Positions 51,900 to 59,553 of a DNA stretch of 64,000 nt are shown piece after piece. How positions within the stretch are numbered: position 1 is the stretch's first letter; every line of letters begins with the position of its first letter. The stretch is from Nocardioides sp. SYSU D00038. GTDB taxonomy: Bacteria; Actinomycetota; Actinomycetes; Propionibacteriales; Nocardioidaceae. The position numbers were made by a program, and so were the translations under genes. The stretch lies in NCBI RefSeq assembly GCF_016924665.1, contig NZ_JAFFJT010000010.1, forward strand, positions 147,047-211,046, written 5' to 3'. The notes beneath the pieces are model-generated. The model was not told where the DNA came from. It was given only the letters and a program-made list of their open reading frames with translations, and made no database searches.

Positions 51900-51908
51900 C
51901 GCCGACTT

Positions 51909-51922
51909 TTGAACATGTTCAA
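51909..51922. promoter_or_regulatory. TetR operator candidate 2
   Basis: TTGAACATGTTCAA, a perfect 14-bp palindrome, 43 bp centre to centre from operator 1 (about four helical turns) and also 46 nt from the sigma-factor promoter. Confidence 0.65.
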
Positions 51923-51967
51923 GTCGGGCCCTGCGCCGCATCACCGAACCGGACCCGCCCCCGTCGG

Positions 51968-51973
51968 CATCAT
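51968..51973 (+). promoter_or_regulatory. Candidate leaderless -10 box (CATCAT) of the sigma-factor gene
   Basis: CATCAT, 6 nt, then GTG 51980. Confidence 0.3.
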
Positions 51974-51979
51974 GGGGGT

Positions 51980-52495
51980 GTGACCGTCGACTTCGCGGGC
52001 TTCTACACGGCCCACTGGCCGCGACTGCTCCGCACGACGTACGCCGTCACCCAGGACCGTCAGCTCGCGGAGGACGCGCTGCAGACCGCGTTCGCCCGTG
52101 CCCACGCCCGCTGGCCCCGGGTGAGCCGGGCCGACGACCCCGTCGCCTACGTGCGCCGGATCGCGGTGAACGCTGCCCTGGCCCAGCACCGGAAGGCCCA
52201 CCGCCGCCACGAGACGGTCGCCGACCGGCTCCCCGAGCCGGCGTCGTCGGGGACGACCGACGCCGCGGACGACCGGCTGGCGGTGCGCGACGAGGTGTGG
52301 ACGGCGGTCGCGGCGCTGCCGCCGGCCCAGCGCGCGGTGGTGGTGCTGCGCTACTACGAGGACCTCTCGGAGCGGCAGATCGCCGAGGTGCTGCGCTGCC
52401 GGCCCGGCACCGTGAAGTCGCGGGCCGCGACGGCGCTGGCCACGCTGCGGGGCTCGCTCACCGAGGCGCCCACGACCCGAGGGGAGCTGCGATGA
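51980..52495 (+). CDS. ECF sigma factor, SigE-family (TIGR02983-like)
   Basis: 171-residue sigma factor. Region 2 is FAGFYTAHWPRLLRTTYAVTQDRQLAEDALQTAFARAHARWPRV...DDPVAYVRRIAVNAAL (about 4-68). Region 4 is LPPAQRAVVVLRYYEDLSERQIAEVLRCRPGTVKSRAATALATLRG (about 112-160). GTG 51980 is chosen; the longer frame would run through the TetR operators. The next gene overlaps its stop by 4 nt and encodes a membrane-anchored beta-propeller, a probable partner. It is divergent from the TetR operon, so one regulator may act on both. Confidence 0.9.
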   Translation: MTVDFAGFYTAHWPRLLRTTYAVTQDRQLAEDALQTAFARAHARWPRVSRADDPVAYVRRIAVNAALAQHRKAHRRHETVADRLPEPASSGTTDAADDRLAVRDEVWTAVAALPPAQRAVVVLRYYEDLSERQIAEVLRCRPGTVKSRAATALATLRGSLTEAPTTRGELR

Positions 52496-53778
52496 CCGCC
52501 GACGACGCGCTGGGGGGTCGCCTGGCCGACTCCCTCGACCGGGCCCTCACCGACCTCGACCCGGGCCCGGGCGACCTGGCCGGCGCGGTCGAGCAGGGGC
52601 AGCGGCTGCGTCGCCGTCGGCGCACCGCCGTGGTGGCCGGTGTCGCCGCGGGGGTGGTCGCGGCCGCCGGGGTGGGTGCCGGGGTGCGCGCCCTGGCCGG
52701 CGACGAGCGGCCCGAGCCTGCTCCATCCGTCCCGGCCGAGGGCTGGGAGCGCGGGGCCGACGGCCCGCTGTCGGCCCGCCACTCCCCCCTGGTGGTGTGG
52801 ACGGGGGAGGAGGTCGTCGTCCTGGGCGGGCACTCCGGCGTCCCGTGCCCGCCGAACGCCGACTGCGCCGTGCCGGACGACTGGGAGCAGGGCGGGGCCG
52901 CCTGGGACCCGGCGACCGACCGGTGGCGAGCGGTCACCACGCTCTCGCCGACCCAGGTGGATGCCACGACCCCGCACGCGGTCGTCGACGGCGAGGTGAT
53001 GCTCCAGGTCCGTCCCCGCGAGTGGTGGATGACCGGGGGCAACGTCAAGGCGTGGGGCCGGCTGCCCAGGGCGCCGTTGCCGACCCACGCGCTACCGACC
53101 GTGCACGACGGCGAGGTGGCGGTCGTCGCCGACGACGGTCGGGTGATGACGTTCACGCTTGCGGCGGGCTGGCGCATCCTGCCCGACGATCCCGGCACCC
53201 CTCGACTCGAGGACGGCCGGGTCTTCGCGACCGAGCTGGGCCTGCTGCGCACCGGCTTCGACTACGACGCGGCGGCCCCCGACGAGCCGACCACCGTGCA
53301 GGTCGACCGGCTGCGCCCCGACGACACCTGGGAGCGGCTGCCCGCACCCGACCAGCTGGGCGACTTCACCACCTGGACCGGCACCCACCTGGTCAGCGCC
53401 GCGACCGGTGGGGCCGACGGCGGCGAGGTCAACGGCTGGGACCGGTGGGTCCCCGACGGCGGCCGCTACGACCCGCGCACCGGGCGGTGGAGGCCGCTGC
53501 CCGACGTGCCCGATCGGCCGGCGTCCAGCCCCGACTGGGGGTGGACGGCCGAGGCCGCCGAAGGTCCGCTCGTGGTCTCGGGTGGTCGTCTCTACGACGA
53601 CCGCACCGGCACCTGGACCGACCTGGGGTCCCACCCGTCCCGTCACGGCTACGCCACGGGAGCCGCGCTGGCCGACGGGCGCCTGGTGACGTTCGGCGGC
53701 TTTGACGCCTCCGGCCCGGACTGGGACGACGGCGAGGTCGGCGACCAGCTGTGGGTGTGGACGCCGCCGGACGGGTGA
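52492..53778 (+). CDS. Membrane-anchored Kelch-like beta-propeller, putative sigma-factor partner
   Basis: 428 residues. A short cytoplasmic N-terminus (about 1-40, GRLADSLDRALTDLDPGPGDLAGAV) leads to a basic stretch RLRRRRR, one transmembrane helix (about 45-68) and an outer domain with repeated Kelch-type blades: VVWTGEEVVVLGGHSG, WDPATDRWRAV, YDPRTGRWRPL, LVVSGGRLYDDRTGTWTDLG and ADGRLVTFGGFD. Similar proteins often follow SigE-family sigma genes in actinobacteria. I see no zinc-containing anti-sigma motif; an anti-sigma role is inferred from the overlap and topology only. Confidence 0.75.
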   Translation: MTADDALGGRLADSLDRALTDLDPGPGDLAGAVEQGQRLRRRRRTAVVAGVAAGVVAAAGVGAGVRALAGDERPEPAPSVPAEGWERGADGPLSARHSPLVVWTGEEVVVLGGHSGVPCPPNADCAVPDDWEQGGAAWDPATDRWRAVTTLSPTQVDATTPHAVVDGEVMLQVRPREWWMTGGNVKAWGRLPRAPLPTHALPTVHDGEVAVVADDGRVMTFTLAAGWRILPDDPGTPRLEDGRVFATELGLLRTGFDYDAAAPDEPTTVQVDRLRPDDTWERLPAPDQLGDFTTWTGTHLVSAATGGADGGEVNGWDRWVPDGGRYDPRTGRWRPLPDVPDRPASSPDWGWTAEAAEGPLVVSGGRLYDDRTGTWTDLGSHPSRHGYATGAALADGRLVTFGGFDASGPDWDDGEVGDQLWVWTPPDG

Positions 53779-53779
53779 G

Positions 53780-55267
53780 TCAGCAGGTGGCCGGATCGGC
53801 GGGCAGCGGTCGGCCCGCCCGGTCGCGGGCCACCAGCGCGTAGCGATCGGCGACCCGCACGTCCGCACCCAGCGTGGAGGGACGCACGAGCACCCGCCAC
53901 GGTCCCACCCAGCCCGGGACGAACCCGGCGGCCGTCAACCGGTCCGCGAGCCCGACGGCCACGGGCCCGCGACTGCCCCGGAGCACCACCACGTCGGCGG
54001 TCGCGGCGACCCGGCGGGCCCACTCGTCCACGCCCCCAGCCACCCGGTCGGCGCGCCAGCCGCCGGCACCGGAGCTGAGCAGCACGTGCCGGTCGGGGTT
54101 GGCCCGCCCGGTCAGCACCAGAGGGCTCGGGTCGCCGAGCGTCCACAGCCGGCCGGTGTCGCCGAGCAGCCGCTCCACGCCGCACGCCGCGCGCAGCTGA
54201 CGCACCAGCTCGTGGCGACCCTCGGCCGTCCGGGCGGTGGCCACGGCCGTGCCGAGCAGCACCAGGGCCAGGCCGCCGGCAACGACCCGCCGGCGGTCGC
54301 GGACCAGCAGGCCGAGACCCAGGGCGGCGTGGGGCAGCAACGGGAGCAGGTCGGGATAGCCCTGGAGGTCGAGGCAGAGGTACGCCGACGTCACGAGCAG
54401 CACCGGCGCGACGGTGTGCACGAGCGGGTCGGTGCGCCACCTCCGTCGGGCGCAGAAGGCCGCGACCAGGACGACCAGCAGGCCGACGGCGAGCCCGACG
54501 GCCCCGGCGCCGTACCCGCGCTCGGCGGCGCGGCCCGCGCGACCCAGGGTGGCGGCGAGGCCGGGCTCGCCGTGCCGGATGCCGAACAGCGGGTAGGCGA
54601 CCGCGGCGTCGACCGCCTCCGCGAGCGACCCGGCCGCCCACAGCCCGGCCACGGTGAGCGAGCCGACGACGGCGGCTCCGACGACGGCGCGGGCCAGCAC
54701 TCGCCGTCGCTCGTCTACGCGGAGCAGCGTGACCACCAGGAGCGCGACCAGGGGCAGGGCGAGCGGCTGCCAGGTGAGGCAGGCGAGACCGGCCGCGACC
54801 CCGGCGGCCAGCCACCGCTCGCGCACCACGAGCAGCAGCACCAGCGCGACCAGGAGGACCGCCGGCGTCTTGGCGTCCGGGCCGCCGACGGCGTCGCGGG
54901 CCAGCCCCGCGGAGGTCACCAGCGCCACCCCGGCCACCACCGCGGCCGGGCGCGAGCCCCACAGCGCGTGGGCCAGCAGCGCGACCACCACCCCGGCCGC
55001 GAGCGTGGTGGCGAGGAACGCCGCGCGCACCCCGACCAGGTCGCCGAACCCTGCCAACCGCGCGACCACGACCCCGAGCGAGGCCAGCACCGTCGCCACC
55101 GGACCCTTGGGGTCGGCGATCGAGGCGTACGGCGGCACCCCGTCGGCGAGCCGCTGCCCGGCGTAGGCGTAGACCGCCTCGTCGCGGGTCAGTCCGTCGG
55201 TCGGGCCCCAGGCCAGTGCCGCCAGCAAGCCGGCGGCCGGGGGCAGCGCGAGCCACCAGCGGCTCAC
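53780..55267 (-). CDS. GT39-like polytopic glycosyltransferase
   Basis: 495-residue membrane protein with about ten transmembrane helices and the early extracytoplasmic acidic motif GLTRDEAVYAYAGQRLADG near residue 25 (D-E, the catalytic site region in GT39/ArnT-type enzymes), followed by VPPYASIADPKGPV. The C-terminal third (about 370-495) is soluble and includes LTGRANPDRHVLLSSG. It probably moves a sugar from a polyprenyl phosphate to a protein or lipid outside the membrane. GTG 55267 overlaps the preceding phosphoesterase stop by 4 nt. Confidence 0.8.
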   Translation of the reverse strand: MSRWWLALPPAAGLLAALAWGPTDGLTRDEAVYAYAGQRLADGVPPYASIADPKGPVATVLASLGVVVARLAGFGDLVGVRAAFLATTLAAGVVVALLAHALWGSRPAAVVAGVALVTSAGLARDAVGGPDAKTPAVLLVALVLLLVVRERWLAAGVAAGLACLTWQPLALPLVALLVVTLLRVDERRRVLARAVVGAAVVGSLTVAGLWAAGSLAEAVDAAVAYPLFGIRHGEPGLAATLGRAGRAAERGYGAGAVGLAVGLLVVLVAAFCARRRWRTDPLVHTVAPVLLVTSAYLCLDLQGYPDLLPLLPHAALGLGLLVRDRRRVVAGGLALVLLGTAVATARTAEGRHELVRQLRAACGVERLLGDTGRLWTLGDPSPLVLTGRANPDRHVLLSSGAGGWRADRVAGGVDEWARRVAATADVVVLRGSRGPVAVGLADRLTAAGFVPGWVGPWRVLVRPSTLGADVRVADRYALVARDRAGRPLPADPATC

Positions 55268-56511
55268 CGGCGGGCGGGGTCGAGGGGGAGGAGGAGCCCG
55301 GTGCGGTCGGTCAGGGTGCCGTCGGGCAGCAGGGTCATCGCGCCCACCGACACCGACCGCTCGGCCAGCCGCACCCGGCGCTGCACCGGCCCGCGGGTCT
55401 GCCACAGGCCGGGCAGCGCGTCGCGCCCCGACGCGTGGTCGTGGAGGCGTCGGGCGTCGAGCTCGATCCGGCCGTCCGCGTGCACCCGCCCCACGACGAA
55501 GTCGACATCACCCCAGGCGAACAGCCCGCCGTGCGCCAGCTGCACCACGTCGCCGGGTGCGCGCTGGGTCGCGGTGAGGGCGTGCACCTCGCCGGCGAGG
55601 TAGAGGTCGACGTCGTGGCGCTGGAGGGTGCGCCAGAGCGCGCTGTGCTCGCCGCCCGCCACCGACAGCGCCGAGGAGCCCAGCCTCCGCACCGGCCCCA
55701 GCACCGGCGTGTGCCCCTGCACCACGATCGTCGCGTCGTCCGGGGCGGCGGCCAGCACCCGGTCGAGCCAGGCCAGCTGGCCGCCGCGCACCGTGACCTC
55801 CACCCGGCCCCGGTGACGGGAGAAGACGTCGACGGTCACCAGCAGCAGCCCGGGCGCGAGCCAGGTGGCGTACGCCGTCCGGTCGGCCCCGGTGCCGCGG
55901 GGGTGCTCGCGGTAGCGCCGGCCATTGGCGGTGAGCGCGCGCGCCCAGGTCTCCTTGAACACCGGCACCGCACCGACCGCGCCCGAGCCCCGCGGCCACG
56001 GGTCGTCGCCGATGTCGTGGTCGCCGACCGCGGCGTGCACCCGCGACCGCGGGAAGCCGTTGCGGGTCCAGCGCTTCACCCACTCGCCGTAGTAGAAGCG
56101 GCCGGCCGCGCGGATCGCCCGGTGCCGCTCGACCACCGTGCGCACCGGTCCGAACACGCGCACCCCGCCGAGGTCCTGGTCCCAGTGACCGCGCACCAGG
56201 TCGCCGGCGACGAGCACGCTGTCGGGCCCGAACGAGAGCATCTCGTCCACCGCCCGCTCCAGGCTGACCCGGTGGGCCGGGCTCCACGACTGCGCCGGCC
56301 CGGGCCGCCGCTGGCGCCGCAGCGGGCCCCGGACCAGCCGGGTGTCGCCGATGTCTGCGTTGAGGAAGTCGGGCGCAGACACGAAGACGTGCACCGGCCG
56401 CTCGCCGTCCTTCTCCGGGGCGTCCGCGGCGGGCGGGCGGCTGGCCGCGGGCGGGCCGGCGCCGGCGAGCAGCAGGAGCGCCGCGGTGGCGGTGAGGACG
56501 CTGGTGCGCAT
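55264..56511 (-). CDS. Secreted metallophosphoesterase-like protein
   Basis: 415 residues with a signal peptide (about 1-24). The calcineurin-like pattern is partial: APDFLNADIGDTRLVRG (possible first metal-site Asp), SVLVAGDLVRGHWD (G-D motif near residue 100), VHAAVGDHDIGDD near 165 (G-N-H-D replaced by G-D-H-D), VVQGHTPVLG near 265, and the EVHALTA segment (G-x-H-like) near 310. The usual Asn is an Asp, and the first Asp-x-His is unclear, so activity may differ. The gene starts an operon with the GT39-like gene. Confidence 0.8.
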   Translation of the reverse strand: MRTSVLTATAALLLLAGAGPPAASRPPAADAPEKDGERPVHVFVSAPDFLNADIGDTRLVRGPLRRQRRPGPAQSWSPAHRVSLERAVDEMLSFGPDSVLVAGDLVRGHWDQDLGGVRVFGPVRTVVERHRAIRAAGRFYYGEWVKRWTRNGFPRSRVHAAVGDHDIGDDPWPRGSGAVGAVPVFKETWARALTANGRRYREHPRGTGADRTAYATWLAPGLLLVTVDVFSRHRGRVEVTVRGGQLAWLDRVLAAAPDDATIVVQGHTPVLGPVRRLGSSALSVAGGEHSALWRTLQRHDVDLYLAGEVHALTATQRAPGDVVQLAHGGLFAWGDVDFVVGRVHADGRIELDARRLHDHASGRDALPGLWQTRGPVQRRVRLAERSVSVGAMTLLPDGTLTDRTGLLLPLDPARR

Positions 56512-56600
56512 GGGGAGGTCCTGTCGGGTCGACTCGGGGTGTCGAGTCCTCTGATGCCGGCCCGGCCCCCCTGGTTCGCCGCGGGACGAGCGGTCGTCCC

Positions 56601-57599
56601 TCAGCCCGCGGCCGGCAGGCTCCCCAGCCCCGCCGCCGCCTCGGCCGCCGACAGCACCGGTGCGGTGACCTCGCGGCAGCGCTGCGCACCGGCGGCGAAC
56701 ACCGCGTCGACGTACGCCGGGTCGGCCGCGAGCTCGGCGTGGCGCCGCTGCAGCGGCTCGAGCACCGAGACCACCGCGTCGGTGACGGCCCGCTTGAGCG
56801 CGCCGTAGGTCGTGATGCCGTCGGCGGAGCCGCCGCAGGCAACCAGGATCTCGAGCAGGTTGGTGATCCCGGGCTTCTCGTCCCGGTCCGCGCGCACGGC
56901 GCCGGGTCCGGTCTCGGAGTCGGTCACGGCCCGGGCGACCACCCGTCGCACCTGCTCGGGCGGGTCCAGCAGCCGGATCACGCCGGCCGCACCCTCGCTC
57001 CCGCTCTTGCCCATCTTGGTGCTCGGGTCGGCGAGGTCCATCACCCGGGCCGCGACTGGCGGGGTGGTGATCTCGGGGACGACGAAGACCTCGCCGTAGG
57101 TGCGGTTGAACCGCAGGGCCAGGTCGCGGGCCAGCTCGACGTGCTGGCGCTGGTCGTCACCCACCGGCACCCGGTGGGTGCGGTAGAGCAGGATGTCGGC
57201 CGCCATCAGCGCCGGGTAGGTGAGCAGCGAGGTACGGGTCGTGCCGGCCCGGTCGCCGGCCCGCTTTCCCTTGAACTGGATCATCCGGCTCAGCTCCCCC
57301 ACCGACGCCACGCACTCCAGCAGGTAGGAGAGCTGGGCGTGCGCCGGCACCCGGCTCTGCACGAACAGCGTGCTCCGGTCGAGCCCCGCCGCGAGCATCA
57401 GCGTCGCGAGCTCCCGGGTCGCCGTGCGCAACCGGGCGGGGTCGTGGGGGATCGTGAGGGCGTGCAGGTCGGCGACGCCGTAGAAGCAGTCGGCGTCGTC
57501 CTGGCCGGCGGCCATCGGGCGCAGCGCGCCCAGCAGGTTGCCCAGCGTGGGGCTCCCGGTCGGCTTGAGCAGCGACAGTCGTCGGTCGGTGGTGGTCAT
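56601..57599 (-). CDS. trpS: Tryptophanyl-tRNA synthetase, under attenuator control
   Basis: Class Ic synthetase charging tRNA-Trp. The HIGH-type motif is PTGSPTLGNLLGAL near residue 13 and the KMSKS-type loop is TKMGKSGSEGAAG near 194. Family segments CFYGVADLHALT, QFKGK and DILLYRTHRVPVGDDQRQHVELARDLALRFN are present. It has 332 residues. ATG 57599 has GAGGAG upstream. A 12-codon leader peptide with adjacent Trp codons and a pause/anti-terminator/terminator set lies before the gene, so expression should rise when charged tRNA-Trp is scarce. This fits an inducible (auxiliary) TrpRS, as known in Streptomyces, where that copy resists indolmycin. Confidence 0.94.
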   Translation of the reverse strand: MTTTDRRLSLLKPTGSPTLGNLLGALRPMAAGQDDADCFYGVADLHALTIPHDPARLRTATRELATLMLAAGLDRSTLFVQSRVPAHAQLSYLLECVASVGELSRMIQFKGKRAGDRAGTTRTSLLTYPALMAADILLYRTHRVPVGDDQRQHVELARDLALRFNRTYGEVFVVPEITTPPVAARVMDLADPSTKMGKSGSEGAAGVIRLLDPPEQVRRVVARAVTDSETGPGAVRADRDEKPGITNLLEILVACGGSADGITTYGALKRAVTDAVVSVLEPLQRRHAELAADPAYVDAVFAAGAQRCREVTAPVLSAAEAAAGLGSLPAAG

Positions 57600-57668
57600 C
57601 GGTTCTCCTCGGGGCGGGTCGGCGCCGCCAGGGGCGCCCGACGCCGGACGAGGAGTCCGGGAACGACG

Positions 57669-57690
57669 ACGGCCGCCCGTGGGCGGCCGT
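57669..57690 (-). terminator. trpS: trpS attenuator: terminator hairpin (3:4)
   Basis: ACGGCCGCCC, loop AC, GGGCGGCCGT on the minus strand. A 10-bp perfect stem, followed by CGTCGTTC rather than a strong U-run. Confidence 0.8.
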
Positions 57691-57720
57691 GTGTGGGGTG
57701 TGCTGGGTCGGTGGGCCGCC
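57682..57720 (-). promoter_or_regulatory. trpS: trpS attenuator: anti-terminator pairing (2:3)
   Basis: Region 2, GGCGGCC (57720-57714), is complementary over 7 bp to region 3, GGCCGCC (57688-57682), the 5' arm of the terminator. The two structures cannot coexist. Confidence 0.75.
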
Positions 57721-57735
57721 GTCAGGCGGGCCACC
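57710..57735 (-). promoter_or_regulatory. trpS: trpS attenuator: pause hairpin (1:2) covering the Trp codons
   Basis: GGTGGCCCGCC, loop TGAC, GGCGGCCCACC: eleven positions with one C-C mismatch. Its 5' arm overlaps the TGGTGG codons; its 3' arm is region 2 of the anti-terminator. Confidence 0.75.
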
Positions 57736-57760
57736 ACTGCGTGGAGCGGGTCGTGAGCAC
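57722..57760 (-). CDS. Trp leader peptide of the trpS attenuator (MLTTRSTQWWPA)
   Basis: Twelve codons from GTG 57760 to TGA 57722, with codons 9 and 10 both TGG. The -10 box TAGCGT is 6 nt before the GTG, so the leader mRNA itself should be leaderless. A ribosome stalled at the Trp codons would cover region 1 and let region 2 pair with region 3, allowing read-through into trpS. One that runs to the stop would cover region 2, leaving 3 and 4 to terminate. The peptide is likely to have no function beyond this sensing. Confidence 0.8.
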   Translation of the reverse strand: MLTTRSTQWWPA

Positions 57761-57766
57761 GGCGCC

Positions 57767-57772
57767 ACGCTA
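57767..57772 (-). promoter_or_regulatory. trpS: -10 box (TAGCGT) of the trpS leader transcript
   Basis: Minus strand, 6 nt before the leader-peptide GTG at 57760. Confidence 0.6.
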
Positions 57773-57864
57773 GCACCGGTACGCCGTCCTCCGCTGGTCG
57801 AGCTGAGCGGGGGCGGACCTGTCAAGAAGCAAGCCGACACGCCGTAGACCAGTACGGCGAGATC

Positions 57865-57943
57865 GGGGAAGGTCTTCCCCACGAGTCACACGAGGCCCTA
57901 TATTCACGAGGGTCGCGGTGCGTTGCGATATCAGGTGGGGAAG
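57865..57943 (+). repeat. Inverted motif set before the HTH gene
   Basis: GGGGAAG-GT-CTTCCCC hairpin (57865-57880). A second copy of the arm, GTGGGGAAG, at 57935-57943 is complementary to CTTCCCCAC at 57874-57882. Between them TATATT (57899-57904) is a -10 candidate. The rest of 57773-57864 holds only a repeat-family fragment near 57792. Confidence 0.45.
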
Positions 57944-57967
57944 CCTGGTGGCGCGCTGCAAGGAAGT

Positions 57968-57973
57968 TACGGT
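57968..57973 (+). promoter_or_regulatory. Alternative -10 box (TACGGT) of the HTH gene
   Basis: TACGGT, 5 nt, then ATG 57979; a shade close for the leaderless pattern. Confidence 0.3.
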
Positions 57974-57978
57974 GCACG

Positions 57979-58188
57979 ATGGCTACCAACTCCTCCTCCG
58001 GGGACATCTCCGAGGCGAAGTTCCTGACCGTTGCCGAGGTCGCCGCGATGATGCGGGTCTCGAAGATGACGGTCTACCGCCTGGTCCACAACGGCGAGCT
58101 GCCCGCGGTGCGGGTCGGCCGCTCGTTCCGGGTCGTGGAGGAAGACGTGAACGAGTACCTCCGCAACTCCTTCTACGACGCGGGCTGA
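57979..58188 (+). CDS. Excisionase-type winged-HTH protein
   Basis: 69-residue DNA-binding protein. The HTH_17/MerR-like domain covers FLTVAEVAAMMRVSKMTVYRLVHNGELPAVRVGRSFRVVEEDVNEYL. The family is conserved in actinobacteria (Rv0500A in M. tuberculosis) directly upstream of bS22 and an SDR gene, as here. It is not related to phage excision in any way visible here. Target DNA is unknown to me. It has its own promoter region with nested inverted motifs. Confidence 0.87.
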   Translation: MATNSSSGDISEAKFLTVAEVAAMMRVSKMTVYRLVHNGELPAVRVGRSFRVVEEDVNEYLRNSFYDAG

Positions 58189-58308
58189 ACCCGCGACCGC
58201 AGCCGCCGGCGTCCGCTCGTGCGGACCGCCGGCCGCTGCCGCGCCCCCGCCCCGCCCCGGCCCCGGTCCGGCCCCGGCACTCGATTCTGACCGGAGGCCC
58301 CCGGCGGA

Positions 58309-58314
58309 TAGGCT
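58309..58314 (+). promoter_or_regulatory. -10 box (TAGGCT) of the bS22 gene, with 5'-end hairpin
   Basis: TAGGCT with transcription expected near 58321. CCCGCGGA-CTGA-TCCGCGGG (58323-58342), an 8-bp perfect stem, would form the very 5' end of the mRNA, possibly for stability. Confidence 0.5.
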
Positions 58315-58371
58315 GTGCCGGTCCCGCGGACTGATCCGCGGGCCGCACACGCTGTTGGAAAGGGTTCCCCT

Positions 58372-58473
58372 GTGGGTTCGGTCATCAAGAAGCGCCGCAA
58401 GCGCATGGCGAAGAAGAAGCACCGCAAGCTGCTGAAGAAGACGCGCGTCCAGCGTCGCAAGCTCGGCAAGTAG
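58372..58473 (+). CDS. Ribosomal small-subunit protein bS22 (AURKAIP1/COX24 domain)
   Basis: 33 residues, [20 protein letters not shown] and on, with about half Lys/Arg. Actinobacterial 30S subunits carry this tiny protein near the decoding centre; the M. tuberculosis equivalent (Rv0500B) also has 33 residues. It is often missed in annotation. GTG 58372 has GGAAAGG 7 nt upstream. It sits between the HTH protein and the SDR epimerase, the conserved order. Confidence 0.9.
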   Translation: MGSVIKKRRKRMAKKKHRKLLKKTRVQRRKLGK

Positions 58474-58512
58474 TCGTCCCGGCCCTCGGGGCCGTGACGG
58501 ATCGGGGCAACC

Positions 58513-59553
58513 ATGGCTGACGGCAGGGTGGTGCTGGTCACCGGGGTCTCTCGCGACCTCGGTCGCCGCTTCGCGCGCCGGATCGCTGAGGACCCGTCCG
58601 TCGCCCGGGTGATCGGCGTCGACGTCGTACCTCCGCAGGAGGACATCGGCGACGTCTCGTTCGTGCGCGCCGACATCCGCAACCCGGTGATCGCCAAGGT
58701 GATCGCCAAGGAGGACGTCGACACCGTCGTCCACATGTCCGTCATCTCGACGCCGGGCAGCGCCGGCGGCCGCGTCACGATGAAGGAGCTCAACGTCATC
58801 GGGACGATGCAGCTCCTGGCGGCCTGCCAGAAGGCGCCGTCGGTGCGCCAGCTCGTGGTCAAGTCGACCACCACGGTCTACGGCGCCAGCAGCCGCGACC
58901 CCGCCATGTTCACCGAGGACATGGAGCCGCGCCGGGCGCCCCGGTCGGGCTACGCCAAGGACGTCGCGGAGATCGAGGGCTACGTGCGCGGCTTCGCGCG
59001 GCGCCGCTCCGACGTCCGGGTCACCATGCTGCGCTGCGCCAACGTGATCGGCCCCCACGTGCAGAGCCCGATCACCTCCTACTTCCGGCTGCCGGTGGTG
59101 CCCACGGTCCTCGGCCACGACCCGCGGCTGCAGTTCCTCCACGAGTGCGACCTGCTCGACGTGCTCGGCCACGCCGTCGCGACCGGCGTCCACGGCACCT
59201 TCAACGTCGCCGGAGACGGCATCCTGATGCTCTCCCAGGCGCTGCGCCGGCTCGAGCGCCCGTCGGTGCCGATGCCCGGGCCGCTCGTGGGCCGGGTCGG
59301 CTCCACCCTGCGGTCGGCCCGGATCGCGGACTTCTCGCCCGAGCAGCTGACCTTCCTCACCTACGGCCGCGGCGTCGACACGACGCGGATGCGCGAGGTG
59401 CTCGACTTCCACCCGCGCTACACCACCGCCGCCGCGTTCCGCGACTTCGCCTCGTCGCTGACGCCCACGGGCGGTCGCACCGACCGGGTGCTCGGCACGA
59501 TCGCCGCCACCCTGCCGCCGGTCGAGCCCACCCGGGAGGCGCTGCATGGGTGA
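58513..59553 (+). CDS. NAD-dependent epimerase/dehydratase (extended SDR)
   Basis: 346 residues with VVLVTGVSRDLGRRFARRI (glycine-rich NAD loop) near residue 6, IGVDVVPPQ, VVHMSVISTPGS and an SDR active site in SGYAKDVAEIEGY, where Tyr-x3-Lys is read as Y-A-K-D (Y-x-K spacing differs and should be checked). Serine is in STTTVYGASS. The equivalent (Rv0501) is annotated galE2, but its substrate is not shown. ATG 58513 follows bS22 by 39 nt; the stop overlaps the acyltransferase gene by 8 nt. Confidence 0.85.
   Translation: MADGRVVLVTGVSRDLGRRFARRIAEDPSVARVIGVDVVPPQEDIGDVSFVRADIRNPVIAKVIAKEDVDTVVHMSVISTPGSAGGRVTMKELNVIGTMQLLAACQKAPSVRQLVVKSTTTVYGASSRDPAMFTEDMEPRRAPRSGYAKDVAEIEGYVRGFARRRSDVRVTMLRCANVIGPHVQSPITSYFRLPVVPTVLGHDPRLQFLHECDLLDVLGHAVATGVHGTFNVAGDGILMLSQALRRLERPSVPMPGPLVGRVGSTLRSARIADFSPEQLTFLTYGRGVDTTRMREVLDFHPRYTTAAAFRDFASSLTPTGGRTDRVLGTIAATLPPVEPTREALHG

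Noticed and set aside
57600..57780. T-box riboswitch before trpS
   Set aside because: No T-box bulge or specifier stem was recognised; the short leader peptide with two Trp codons and alternative hairpins explains the region better.
57979..58188. Phage or integrative-element excisionase
   Set aside because: The HTH type is excisionase-like, but the gene is part of a conserved chromosomal block with bS22 and there is no integrase or attachment site.
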